A DNA stretch of 64,000 nt, taken from contig NZ_JACXYX010000015.1 of assembly GCF_014779655.1 (NCBI RefSeq), forward strand, positions 83,948 through 147,947, read 5' to 3'. Below, piece by piece: positions 29,580 through 39,134 of this stretch. This DNA is from Nocardioides ganghwensis (GTDB lineage Bacteria; Actinomycetota; Actinomycetes; Propionibacteriales; Nocardioidaceae). Under the pieces are notes generated by a model. The model was given only the letters and a program-made list of their open reading frames with translations. It did not search any database and had not been told where the DNA came from. Position 1 is the first letter of the stretch, and each line of letters opens with the position of its first letter. The translations under genes and the position numbers were made by a program.

Positions 29580-29615
29580 CCAACTCGCCAGTTGGTTCGC
29601 CAACTCGTCGGTTGG
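29580..29615. repeat. tandem pair of dyads between pdxH and tetR
   Basis: Two imperfect palindromes start 20 bp apart: CCAACTCGCCAGTTGG (29580-29595) and CCAACTCGTCGGTTGG (29600-29615). The first has 6-bp arms, the second 5-bp arms. Two helical turns separate them, so a dimeric regulator could bind both on one face. They could also act as a weak pdxH terminator. Confidence 0.55.
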
Positions 29616-29647
29616 CAGCACAACCCCGCGCCAGCGCAAAGCCGCTT

Positions 29648-29667
29648 GTGAGTGAGCGCTCACTCAC
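29648..29667. promoter_or_regulatory. perfect 20-bp palindrome, putative TetR operator
   Basis: GTGAGTGAGCGCTCACTCAC is a perfect palindrome ending 14 bp before the GTG start of tetR. TetR-family repressors typically bind such sites in their own promoter. The half-site contains the repeated GTGA typical of these operators. It probably controls tetR together with the coupled exporter genes downstream. Confidence 0.8.
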
Positions 29668-29681
29668 TTACCCTTGGCCGG

Positions 29682-30269
29682 GTGACTCCCCGCGCCCGCC
29701 CGATGACCCCCGACGACCGGCGCGAGGCGCTGGTCGACGTCACCATCCCGCTGCTCCACGAGCACGGTCGCGCGGTCACCACCCGCCAGATCGCCGACGC
29801 GGCGTGTGTCGCGGAGGGCACGATCTTCCGGGTCTTCGAGTCCAAGGACGACCTGGTCACCGCTGCCGTCGAGAAGGCGCTCGACATGGAGCCGTTCCTC
29901 GCCGACCTCCAGTCGGTCGACCTCGACCAGCCGCTGCGGGAGCGGCTCACCGACCTCTGCTCGCGGCTGCAGGAGCGCTTCCGCGGGATCTTCGCTCTGA
30001 TGACCGCGATGGGCATGGTCGGGCCCCCGAAGGCCCACCGCCACATGGAGGAGCGGCGACGACTCGTCGAGCAGGTCATGGTCGCGGTCGTCGAGCCCGA
30101 CGCCGACCTCCTCACCTGCACCCCCGAGCAGCTCGTGCACATGCTCCGGATGCTGACGTTCTCCGGGACCCACCCGCACATCAGCGACGGGCACCTGCTG
30201 ACCCCCGACCAGATCGTCGGGACGCTGCTCGACGGCGTGCTCAAGCCCACGGCCGGGAAGGAGTCCTGA
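29682..30269 (+). CDS. TetR family transcriptional regulator
   Basis: 195 residues from the GTG at 29682; an earlier in-frame GTG at 29652 lies inside the palindromic operator and is unlikely. The HTH is ALVDVTIPLLHEHGRAVTTRQIADAACVAEGTIFRVFESKDDLVTAAVEKAL at about residues 12-63. The C-terminal ligand domain is unremarkable. Its TGA overlaps the ATG of the ABC gene (TGATG), so regulator and exporter form one operon and autorepression is likely through the palindrome at 29648-29667. Confidence 0.9.
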   Translation: MTPRARPMTPDDRREALVDVTIPLLHEHGRAVTTRQIADAACVAEGTIFRVFESKDDLVTAAVEKALDMEPFLADLQSVDLDQPLRERLTDLCSRLQERFRGIFALMTAMGMVGPPKAHRHMEERRRLVEQVMVAVVEPDADLLTCTPEQLVHMLRMLTFSGTHPHISDGHLLTPDQIVGTLLDGVLKPTAGKES

Positions 30270-32002
30270 TGCTGCTCCGACTCGTCCGCACCTACCTCCG
30301 GCCGTACGCCGCGCCGCTCGCCGCCGTCGTCGCGCTGCAGTTCGTCGGCACCATGGCCGCGCTCTACCTGCCGAGCCTCAACGCCGACATCATCGACAAC
30401 GGCGTCGTCACGGGCGACACCGGCTACATCGTGCGCCACGGCGGACTGATGCTCCTCGTCTCGCTGGTCCAGATCGTCTGCTCGATCGCCGCGGTGTGGT
30501 TCTCCGCGCGCAACGCGATGGGCTTCGGCCGCGACCTCCGGGCGGCGATCTTCCGCCGGGTCGGGTCCTTCTCGGCCCGCGAGGTGCAGCACTTCGGCGC
30601 CCCCTCGCTGATCACCCGCGAGACCAACGACGTCCAGCAGGTGCAGATGCTCGTGCTGATGGGCGGCACGCTGATGGTGTCGGCCCCGATCATGATGGTC
30701 GGCGGCATCATCATGGCCGCGCGCGAGGACGTCGGTCTGTCGTGGCTGGTCCTGGCGGTGGTGCCGGTCCTCGGCGTCTCGATCGGGCTGCTCGTGCGCC
30801 AGATGGTGCCGAGCTTCCGGCTCATGCAGGAGCGCATCGACGAGGTCAACCGGCTGCTGCGCGAGCAGATCACCGGCGTACGGGTGGTGCGGGCGTTCGT
30901 CCGGGAGGACCACGAGACCCGGCGGTTCGGCGATGCCAACGCCGAGCTGACCGACGTGGCGATCCGGGCCGGTCGCTGGCAGGCAGCGATGTTCCCGACG
31001 GTGATGATCGTGGCCAACGTCGCCACGGTCGGCGTGCTGTGGTTCGGCGGGCACCGCGTCGAGGACGGCCAGATGGAGGTCGGCGCCCTCACGGCCTACA
31101 TCTCCTACCTGATGCAGATCGTGATGTCGGTGATGATGGCGATGTTCATGCTGATGATGGTGCCGCGAGCCTCGGTGTGCGCCGACCGGATCACCGAGGT
31201 GCTCGACACCGAGTCGTCGGTGCCGCCGCCCGTCGACCCCGTCACCGCGCTCCCCGAGCGGCTCACCCTCGAGCTCGACGGCGTGACGTACGCCTACCCC
31301 GGCGCCGACCAGCCGGTGCTGCGCGAGGTCTCGCTGGTCGCCGCGCCCGGCGAGACCGTGGCGATCGTCGGGTCCACCGGCGCCGGCAAGTCCACGCTGG
31401 TCAACCTGGTGCCGCGCCTCTTCGACGCGACCGCGGGAGCCGTACGCGTGGGCGGGGTCGACGTGCGCGACGTCGCCCCCGAGACGCTGTGGTCGGAGCT
31501 CGGACTGGTGCCGCAGAAGGCGTTCCTGTTCCGCGGGACCATCGCCGACAACCTGCGCTACGGCAAGCCCGACGCCACCGAGGATGAGATGTGGGCGGCG
31601 CTCGACGTCGCCCAGGCCCGGGACTTCGTCGAGGCGATGCCAGACGGTCTCGACTCCGAGGTCGCGCAGGGCGGGTCCAGCCTCAGCGGCGGGCAGCGCC
31701 AGCGGATGGCCATCGCTCGAGCGGTGATCCGCCGGCCGCGGATCTACCTCTTCGACGACTCCTTCTCCGCCCTCGACCTCACCACCGACGCGCGACTGCG
31801 CGCGGCGCTGCGGCCGGTGACGCGCGAGTCGGCGGTGGTCATCGTCGCGCAGCGCGTGGCGACCATCCGGCACGCGGACCGGATCGTGGTGATGGACGGC
31901 GGCACGGTCGTCGGCACCGGCACGCACGACGAGCTGCTCGAGACGTGCTCGACCTACCAGGAGATCGTCGGTTCCCAGCTGACCGCGGAGGAGGTGGCCT
32001 GA
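30269..32002 (+). CDS. heterodimeric ABC exporter, subunit with degenerate catalytic site
   Basis: 577 residues. Six membrane segments span about 15-300. The ATPase domain has Walker A GSTGAGKST, Q-loop LGLVPQ, signature LSGGQRQ and Walker B IYLFDDSFSALD, in which Asp replaces the catalytic Glu. The H-loop reads IVAQRVAT, with Gln for His. These two substitutions mark the degenerate-site subunit of heterodimeric exporters such as TM287/288 or BmrCD. The partner gene starts 2 bp downstream. Likely a drug or lipid exporter controlled by the upstream TetR. Confidence 0.9.
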   Translation: MLLRLVRTYLRPYAAPLAAVVALQFVGTMAALYLPSLNADIIDNGVVTGDTGYIVRHGGLMLLVSLVQIVCSIAAVWFSARNAMGFGRDLRAAIFRRVGSFSAREVQHFGAPSLITRETNDVQQVQMLVLMGGTLMVSAPIMMVGGIIMAAREDVGLSWLVLAVVPVLGVSIGLLVRQMVPSFRLMQERIDEVNRLLREQITGVRVVRAFVREDHETRRFGDANAELTDVAIRAGRWQAAMFPTVMIVANVATVGVLWFGGHRVEDGQMEVGALTAYISYLMQIVMSVMMAMFMLMMVPRASVCADRITEVLDTESSVPPPVDPVTALPERLTLELDGVTYAYPGADQPVLREVSLVAAPGETVAIVGSTGAGKSTLVNLVPRLFDATAGAVRVGGVDVRDVAPETLWSELGLVPQKAFLFRGTIADNLRYGKPDATEDEMWAALDVAQARDFVEAMPDGLDSEVAQGGSSLSGGQRQRMAIARAVIRRPRIYLFDDSFSALDLTTDARLRAALRPVTRESAVVIVAQRVATIRHADRIVVMDGGTVVGTGTHDELLETCSTYQEIVGSQLTAEEVA

Positions 32003-32004
32003 CG

Positions 32005-33996
32005 ATGAGCACCGACGCACCGGCCAAGCCCGGCACGCTGAAGGAGACCGAGCGCGTCCAGACGGGTCCCGGTGGCCCCGGCCGCGGCCCGATGGGCGGC
32101 GGCATGATCGGCCAGAAGGCCGACACGTTCTGGCCCTCGCTCAAGCGGCTCCTCGCGCGCCTGCACCCCGAGCGCCACAAGGCGTACGCCGTGCTGGTCC
32201 TCACCGTGCTCAGCGTCGCCGCCACAGCGGTCGGTCCCTGGATCCTGGGTCGCGCCACCGACCTCGTCTTCGCCGGCCTGATCGGCAAGGACGTCCTCGC
32301 GTCCGGGGCCACGCAGGAGCAGGCGGTCGAGGCGCTGCGCGCGCAGGGCGAGGACGACCGCGCCGACATGCTCGCCTCGATGGACCTGACCGACGGCGTC
32401 GACTTCTCCGCCGTCGCCGACGTGCTCCTCGTCGTGCTCGCGGTCTACGTCGTCGCGTCGCTGCTGGCGTGGGTCGGTGGCTGGCTGCTCAACGACGTCG
32501 TCCAGCACACGGTGCTGCGGATGCGCTCCGAGGTCGAGGACAAGGTCCACCGCCTCCCGCTGGGCTACTTCGACAAGCAGCCGCGCGGCGAGCTGCTGAG
32601 TCGCGTCACCAACGACATCGACAACATCAGCCAGACGCTCCAGCAGACGATGAGCCAGATGCTCAACTCGCTGCTCACGGTGCTCGCCGTGCTGGCGATG
32701 ATGTTCTGGATCTCGCCGGTGCTGGCGATGGTGGCGCTGGTCTCGGTGCCGATCTCGATGTACGTCACGGGTGCGGTGATGAAGCGCTCGCAGGGGCTGT
32801 TCATCCAGCAGTGGCGGCGTACGGGCACACTCAACGCCCACATCGAGGAGACGTTCTCCGGGCACGCGATCGTCAAGGTCTTCGGCCGGCAGGCCGAGGC
32901 CGAGCGCGTGTTCGCGGAGCAGAACGACGAGCTCTACCGGGCGTCGTACGGCGCGCAGTTCGTCAGCGGGCTGATCATGCCGATCATGATGTTCGTCGGG
33001 AACCTCAACTACGTCGTCATCGCCGTCCTCGGCGGCCTCCGCGTCGCCAGCGGCACCATGTCGCTCGGTGACGTGCAGGCGTTCATCCAGTACTCCCGGC
33101 AGTTCACCCAGCCCCTCACGCAGGTCGCGTCGATGCTCAACCTGCTGCAGTCGGGCGTCGCCTCGGCCGAGCGGGTCTTCGAGCTGCTCGACGCCGAGGA
33201 GGAGACGCCGGAGGCGACCGGCCGTCCGGCGTCCGCCGCCGACGCCCGCGGCGAGGTCCGCTTCGAGGACGTGTCGTTCTCCTACGACCCCGAGCGGCCG
33301 CTCATCGAGCACCTCTCGCTGGTCGCCGAGCCCGGCCACACCGTCGCGATCGTCGGACCGACCGGCGCCGGCAAGACGACGATGGTCAACCTCGTGATGC
33401 GGTTCTACGACCCGCAGTCCGGGCGCATCCTGGTCGACGGCGTCGACATCGCCTCGGTCCCGCGCGCCGACCTGCGCGGCCGCATCGGGATGGTGCTCCA
33501 GGACACCTGGCTCTTCGCCGGGACGATCCGCGACAACATCGCCTACGGTCGCCCCGACGCCACCGAGGAGCAGGTCCTCGAGGCGGCGCGGGCGACCTTC
33601 GTCGACCGCTTCGTGCACTCGCTGCCCGACGGCTACGACACGATGATCGACGAGGACGGGTCGAACCTGTCCGCGGGCGAGCGCCAGCTCATCACGATCG
33701 CGCGGGCGTTCCTCAAGGACCCTGCGCTGCTGATCCTCGACGAGGCGACCTCCTCGGTCGACACCCGCACCGAGCTGCTGCTCCAGCACGCGATGGCCGC
33801 GCTCCGCTCGGACCGTACGTCCTTCGTGATCGCGCACCGGCTCTCCACGATCCGCGACGCGGACCTGATCCTCGTGATGGAGGACGGCTCGATCGTCGAG
33901 CAGGGCTCGCACGACGAGCTCCTCGTGGCCGACGGCGCCTACGCCCGGCTCTACCGCTCGCAGTTCGAGGCGGCGGTCGAGGACGTGGTGGCTTAA
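32005..33996 (+). CDS. heterodimeric ABC exporter, consensus-site subunit
   Basis: 663 residues from the ATG at 32005. A Gly/Pro-rich N-terminal extension (about 35 residues) precedes the transmembrane domain. It also has an insert at about 88-130 (DVLASGATQEQAVEALRAQGEDDRADML) between the first two membrane segments, seen in several actinobacterial exporters. The ATPase domain has Walker A GPTGAGKTT, signature LSAGERQ, Walker B LLILDEAT and H-loop IAHRLST. This subunit carries the catalytic Glu and His that its partner lacks. The stop at 33996 precedes the regulated leader region. Confidence 0.9.
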   Translation: MSTDAPAKPGTLKETERVQTGPGGPGRGPMGGGMIGQKADTFWPSLKRLLARLHPERHKAYAVLVLTVLSVAATAVGPWILGRATDLVFAGLIGKDVLASGATQEQAVEALRAQGEDDRADMLASMDLTDGVDFSAVADVLLVVLAVYVVASLLAWVGGWLLNDVVQHTVLRMRSEVEDKVHRLPLGYFDKQPRGELLSRVTNDIDNISQTLQQTMSQMLNSLLTVLAVLAMMFWISPVLAMVALVSVPISMYVTGAVMKRSQGLFIQQWRRTGTLNAHIEETFSGHAIVKVFGRQAEAERVFAEQNDELYRASYGAQFVSGLIMPIMMFVGNLNYVVIAVLGGLRVASGTMSLGDVQAFIQYSRQFTQPLTQVASMLNLLQSGVASAERVFELLDAEEETPEATGRPASAADARGEVRFEDVSFSYDPERPLIEHLSLVAEPGHTVAIVGPTGAGKTTMVNLVMRFYDPQSGRILVDGVDIASVPRADLRGRIGMVLQDTWLFAGTIRDNIAYGRPDATEEQVLEAARATFVDRFVHSLPDGYDTMIDEDGSNLSAGERQLITIARAFLKDPALLILDEATSSVDTRTELLLQHAMAALRSDRTSFVIAHRLSTIRDADLILVMEDGSIVEQGSHDELLVADGAYARLYRSQFEAAVEDVVA

Positions 33997-34000
33997 TCCG

Positions 34001-34029
34001 TTGAGCGGCCCCACCCGCCGACGTACGGT
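34001..34029 (+). promoter_or_regulatory. candidate promoter of the MFS leader transcript
   Basis: -35 TTGAGC (34001-34006), 17-bp spacer, -10 TACGGT (34024-34029). Spacing is ideal for an actinobacterial housekeeping sigma factor. It predicts a start near 34036, just ahead of the extended Shine-Dalgarno at 34040. Confidence 0.6.
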
Positions 34030-34039
34030 GGTCTCACAC

Positions 34040-34055
34040 AGAAGGGAGGTGATCC
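34040..34055 (+). promoter_or_regulatory. extended Shine-Dalgarno, near-complete anti-SD match
   Basis: AGAAGGGAGGTGATCC differs at one base from the exact complement of the 16S rRNA 3' end (AGAAAGGAGGTGATCC). Ordinary genes here use 4-6 matching bases. It precedes the 12-codon leader ORF, with 11 bases between GGGAGG and the ATG. Such strong pairing should hold a ribosome on the leader. Confidence 0.75.
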
Positions 34056-34060
34056 GGAGA

Positions 34061-34099
34061 ATGATTTCTTTTCGGATGAGTGAGGTGGCTGCCCGCTAG
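34061..34099 (+). CDS. 12-residue leader peptide (MISFRMSEVAAR)
   Basis: ATG at 34061 to TAG at 34097-34099, encoding MISFRMSEVAAR. The second to fourth codons (ATT, TCT, TTT) are A/T-rich and rare in this genome, a usual sign of a stall-prone leader. The last codons and the stop lie inside the first hairpin (34087-34105), so a translating or stalled ribosome would change its folding. The MFS exporter starts 270 bp downstream. A leader role is inferred from layout; the resemblance of FRMSEVAA to HTH protein N-termini is probably chance. Confidence 0.55.
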   Translation: MISFRMSEVAAR

Positions 34100-34146
34100 G
34101 CAGCCCCGGTCCGCCGACAGCTGCCGGCGAATCCACTGCAGCCACC
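34084..34146 (+). promoter_or_regulatory. mutually exclusive hairpins at the leader stop codon
   Basis: Stem A: 34087-34093 (GGCTGCC) pairs with 34099-34105 (GGCAGCC), 7 bp with a 5-nt loop, overlapping the leader stop. Stem B: 34084-34092 (GGTGGCTGC) pairs with 34138-34146 (GCAGCCACC), 9 bp. The 5' arms overlap, so only one can form. Ribosome position on the leader ORF would decide which. Confidence 0.5.
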
Positions 34147-34147
34147 C

Positions 34148-34211
34148 GACCCGCAGGCCCCCGGTGTCATCCCCCGGGGCCCCTCCCAGAGGGGCAGCAG
34201 GCCTGCGGGTC
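34148..34211 (+). promoter_or_regulatory. two-tier stem-loop in the MFS leader
   Basis: A perfect 12-bp outer stem (GACCCGCAGGCC, 34148-34159, with 34200-34211) encloses an inner 6-bp hairpin GCCCCT/AGGGGC (34179-34184 with 34190-34195). There is no downstream U-run, so it is not a classical intrinsic terminator. It begins 1 nt after the 3' arm of stem B and may belong to the same switch. Confidence 0.6.
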
Positions 34212-34319
34212 GCTGCATGTCCGGGGGCTGGCCAGCGCGCCGTACGGGCTCCCGCGACCGCCAGGTGTGGCCCAGGTCTCGTCGCCGCCCGGTGGCCTCC
34301 ACGCGCCATCGGGCATATG

Positions 34320-34344
34320 GTTGTGGAGAACAACTATTGCGCAA
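34320..34344. promoter_or_regulatory. dyads upstream of the MFS gene, possible MarR operator
   Basis: GTTGT-ggaga-ACAAC (34320-34334) and the palindrome TTGCGCAA (34337-34344) lie 26-50 bp before the MFS GTG. MarR repressors often bind such short dyads near their own operon, and a MarR gene is coupled to this MFS gene. Binding is not shown. Confidence 0.45.
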
Positions 34345-34369
34345 CGCAACCACGACCAGAAGGAACGCA

Positions 34370-35956
34370 GTGACCCAGGCCCCCACCGTCGCCGCCGCCG
34401 AGCAGAGCGGTGAGATGAGCCACCGCGAGGTGCTCGAGGCCCTCAGCGGACTCCTCCTCGCGATGTTCGTCGCGATGCTCTCCAGCACGATCGTCAGCAA
34501 CGCGCTGCCGACCATCGTCGACGACCTCGAGGGCAGCCAGACCGGCTACACCTGGGTGGTCGTCGCGACCATGCTCGCGATGACGGCGACGACGCCGATC
34601 TGGGGCAAGTTCGCCGACCTGTTCGACAAGTTGCTGCTCGTGCAGTCGGCGCTCGTGATCTTCTCGGTGGGCTCGCTCATCGCCGGCTTCGCGCCGTCGA
34701 TGGAGGTGCTGATCGGCGCCCGTGTCGTGCAGGGCCTGGGGGTCGGCGGGCTCACCGCCCTCGTGCAGGTCGTGATCGCCACGATGGTCTCGCCGCGTGA
34801 GCGCGGTCGCTACAGCGGCTACATCGGCGCGGTGTTCGCCCTCGCCACGGTCAGCGGCCCGCTGGTCGGCGGCGTCCTGGTGGACACCGTGGGCTGGCGC
34901 TGGTGCTTCTTCGCCGGCCTGCCGGTCGCGGCGCTCGCCTTCGTGGTGCTGCAGAAGACGCTGCGCCTCCCGGTGGTCAGGCGCGAGGTCTCCATCGACT
35001 ACCTCGGCGCCTTCCTGCTGGTCGGCGGCGTGTCGATCCTGCTGATCTGGGTGTCGCTCGGTGGGCAGGACTTCGACTGGATCTCGTGGACCAGCGGCCT
35101 GCTGGTCGTCGGCGCCGTCGCGGTCATCGCCGCCGCGATCCACGTCGAGGCCAACGTCGCCACGGACCCGGTCATCCCGCTGCGCCTGTTCAAGGACCGT
35201 ACGCTCACGCTGGCCACCGTCGCGTCGGTGCTGATCGGCGTCGCGATGTTCGGCTCGACGGTCTACCTCAGCCTCTACTTCCAGCGGGCCAAGGACATGA
35301 GCCCCACCGAGGCCGGCCTGATGTCGATCTGCATGGTCGGCGGCCTCCTCGTCTCGAGCATCCTCAGCGGCCGGATCATCACCGCCACCGGACTCTGGAA
35401 GCGCTGGCTCGTCGGCGGCATGGTGCTCGTCATCGCCGGCATCGCGCTGCTCGCGACCATCGACGCCTCGACCTCGCTGTGGCACACGGGCGCCTACATG
35501 GCGGTGCTCGGCCTGGGCCTCGGCGCGACCATGCAGAACCTCGTCCTCGCCGTGCAGAACACGATCGCCCTCTCCGACATGGGTGCCGGGTCCTCGGTGG
35601 TGGCGTTCTTCCGCTCGCTCGGCGGGTCCATCGGCATCGCGGCCCTCGGCGCCGTGCTGGCCCACCAGGTCGCCGACGCCGTGGAGTCGGGGCTCGCCCG
35701 GCTGCTGGCCGCCCACCCGGAGCACGCCGGCTCCGTCGGGCACGACACCGGCAGCATCCCGGACGTCTCAGGCCTGCCCGCGCCGGTGCGCGCGATCTTC
35801 GAGAGCGCCTTCGGTGACGCGACCGGTCACATCTTCCTCGTCGCCCTGCCCTTCGCGGTGGGCGCGCTCGTCGCGGTGCTCTTCATCAGGGAAGTGCCCC
35901 TGCGCACCTCGGTCAAGCGCGAGGATGAGCTCATGGCGGAGGCTCCCCGGGGATGA
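34370..35956 (+). CDS. MFS drug exporter, DHA2 family (14 TMS)
   Basis: 528 residues from the GTG at 34370, preceded by AAGGA with good spacing. Membrane segments fill the protein. [14 protein letters not shown] is the loop 2-3 motif A, and [52 protein letters not shown] is the DHA2 motif C region of multidrug exporters. The MarR gene overlaps the stop (ATGA), so MarR probably represses this operon. The 373-bp non-coding stretch before it (33997-34369) holds the leader peptide and switchable hairpins listed separately. Confidence 0.9.
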   Translation: MTQAPTVAAAEQSGEMSHREVLEALSGLLLAMFVAMLSSTIVSNALPTIVDDLEGSQTGYTWVVVATMLAMTATTPIWGKFADLFDKLLLVQSALVIFSVGSLIAGFAPSMEVLIGARVVQGLGVGGLTALVQVVIATMVSPRERGRYSGYIGAVFALATVSGPLVGGVLVDTVGWRWCFFAGLPVAALAFVVLQKTLRLPVVRREVSIDYLGAFLLVGGVSILLIWVSLGGQDFDWISWTSGLLVVGAVAVIAAAIHVEANVATDPVIPLRLFKDRTLTLATVASVLIGVAMFGSTVYLSLYFQRAKDMSPTEAGLMSICMVGGLLVSSILSGRIITATGLWKRWLVGGMVLVIAGIALLATIDASTSLWHTGAYMAVLGLGLGATMQNLVLAVQNTIALSDMGAGSSVVAFFRSLGGSIGIAALGAVLAHQVADAVESGLARLLAAHPEHAGSVGHDTGSIPDVSGLPAPVRAIFESAFGDATGHIFLVALPFAVGALVAVLFIREVPLRTSVKREDELMAEAPRG

Positions 35957-36408
35957 GCGCAGGATCGACGACGAGGTACGACGACCTGCGCCGCATCGAG
36001 GCCGAGGTCGGGACGCTGATCCGCAGGGTGAAGCGCGTGATGGGCGAGCGGGCCCGCGAGGTCCACCCCGACCTGCACCCGATGACCTACTTCATCCTCA
36101 CGCACCTGGCCAAGCAGGGGCCGATGCGCGCCGCCGACCTGTCCGACGCCTTCGGCATGGACAAGGGCGGCGTGAGCCGGCAGGTGCAGACGCTGGTCGA
36201 CCTCGGCCTGGTCGAGCGCCGGCCGGCCGCCGAGGACCGCCGCGCGATCCTGCTCGACGCCAGCGAGGAGGGGCGTACGCGCCTCGAGACCGTGGCGCGC
36301 AGCCGCAGCGACCGCTTCGACCGGCGCCTCGGCGGCTGGAGCGACGACGAGCTGTCGGCGTTCGCCGCGCAGCTCGCGGCGTACAACCAGGCCCTCAGCG
36401 ACGACTGA
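35953..36408 (+). CDS. MarR family transcriptional regulator
   Basis: 151 residues. The winged-helix core is HPMTYFILTHLAKQGPMRAADLSDAFGMDKGGVSRQVQTLVDLGLVERRPAAEDRRAILLDASEEG at about residues 34-100, with the DRR wing intact. It overlaps the MFS stop by 4 nt (ATGA), so it is made from the same mRNA. Probable ligands are substrates of the exporter. The dyads at 34320-34344 are candidate operators. Confidence 0.92.
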   Translation: MSAGSTTRYDDLRRIEAEVGTLIRRVKRVMGERAREVHPDLHPMTYFILTHLAKQGPMRAADLSDAFGMDKGGVSRQVQTLVDLGLVERRPAAEDRRAILLDASEEGRTRLETVARSRSDRFDRRLGGWSDDELSAFAAQLAAYNQALSDD

Positions 36409-36430
36409 TCGGCGTCCCCCGGCACACGCA

Positions 36431-36507
36431 CGCCGCCTCCGGCGCCAGCGTCATGCAGACCTGCACCCATGGGTGCCGATCCGGATGACGCCGGGCCGGA
36501 GGCGGCG
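36431..36507. terminator. nested hairpin between convergent genes (bidirectional terminator)
   Basis: Outer arms CGCCGCCTCCGG (36431-36442) and CCGGAGGCGGCG (36496-36507), a middle pair GCGTCAT/ATGACGC (36448-36454 with 36485-36491), and an inner 14-bp palindrome GCACCCATGGGTGC (36463-36476). Lying between convergent marR and the GH13 gene, it probably ends both transcripts. No U-run is present on either strand. Confidence 0.6.
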
Positions 36508-36557
36508 TCGGCGGGAGGATGTGCGCGCGCACGGAGCCGTACGCGTGCGGGCCGGCG

Positions 36558-38159
<1,602 letters not shown>

Positions 38160-38207
38160 GCGCACTATCCTCTCAACACTCCCCGGGCCTCGGTCAAGAT
38201 CGCGCGG

Positions 38208-39134
38208 TCATGTCGCGTAGCGCTCGAGCACCCGGAGGGCGGTGAGCGTCGCCCATCGCGAGCGGCTCGGGGGATCGGGCGGCACGTGCGTACGCCCCGG
38301 CCACGCGCGCGCCGTCCAGGTGCCGTCCCGTCGACGTCTGGCGAGCAGCGCCTCGAGCGCGGCCTCCATCCGCGGGTCAGGCGGCACGCCCGCTCCGGCG
38401 AGGCAGTCGAGCCCGCGGAGGATGTCGAAGTGCCACCGCGGGGGGTGGTGCGGCACCAGGAAGTCCTCCCGGATCACCTCGCCCGTCCGCTCGCTGCGGA
38501 ACAGCTGGTGGCGCAGCACGAACTCCACCGCGGTGCCCTGTGCGGCGACGACCTCTTCCCGGCGGTGCCGGTGGCCGGCCGCGAGATAGCTCGTGAACCC
38601 CTCCAGGACCGAGACGGTGGTGTGCAGCGAGGAGTGGGCGAGGGGAGCGTGAGGAGGCCGGTGGCGGCAGTTGAAGCCGCCGTCGACGACCGTACGGGCC
38701 AGCAGGACGTCGACGAGCGAAGCCAGGTCCTCCTCGCGGGCGCCGAACCAGCTCGCGTAGCGGAGCCCCATGCCGTTGATGCAGGCGTCGCTGACGGCAG
38801 CGCGGTGACTCGGGTCGAGCCCGCCGTCGGGCCCCTTCTCGCGGGCCAGGACCAGGGCCGCCGACTCGACGGCGGCCGGCTGGTCCCCGGGCAGGCCGAG
38901 GTTGCACAGCTCGAGCAGGGTGTAGTGGGTGCTGGTCCACTTGGGCTGGTAGAAGCCGCGGCCCCAGTGGCCGTCCGACCTGCGGGCGGCGAGCAGGGCA
39001 GCCCCGTGGCCCTCGGTGGCGATGCGGGTCCGGAGGCCCGGGGCCGTGCGGTGCAGGAGGTCGCGCGTCGTCTGGTGGGCCACTGCCACGTCACCGGCGA
39101 GCAGCCACTCCACGACCTCCGCCCGCGCGGTCAC
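38208..39134 (-). CDS. uncharacterised alpha/alpha-toroid-like protein
   Basis: 308 residues from the GTG at 39134, which overlaps the stop of the preceding gene (GTGA). Repeated helix pairs with DGGF/DGHW-type turns (RRSDGHWGRGFYQPKW, GPDGGLDPS, VVDGGFNCRHR, RRDGTWTARAWPG) recall prenyltransferase/squalene-cyclase toroid repeats. No DDXXD or full QW motif is seen, so I do not assign catalysis. The neighbour in the pair is thioesterase-like. Function unknown. Confidence 0.7.
   Translation of the reverse strand: MTARAEVVEWLLAGDVAVAHQTTRDLLHRTAPGLRTRIATEGHGAALLAARRSDGHWGRGFYQPKWTSTHYTLLELCNLGLPGDQPAAVESAALVLAREKGPDGGLDPSHRAAVSDACINGMGLRYASWFGAREEDLASLVDVLLARTVVDGGFNCRHRPPHAPLAHSSLHTTVSVLEGFTSYLAAGHRHRREEVVAAQGTAVEFVLRHQLFRSERTGEVIREDFLVPHHPPRWHFDILRGLDCLAGAGVPPDPRMEAALEALLARRRRDGTWTARAWPGRTHVPPDPPSRSRWATLTALRVLERYAT

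Noticed and set aside
34040..34055. Sequence matching the end of 16S rRNA as an rRNA fragment
   Set aside because: Only the anti-SD complement matches, on the sense strand; the flanks do not resemble rRNA, so it is a ribosome-binding site.
34061..34210. Relic of a MerR/HTH gene beginning MISFRMSEVAA
   Set aside because: The stop comes after 12 codons, and reading on gives no HTH-like sequence; a leader ORF fits the structure better.
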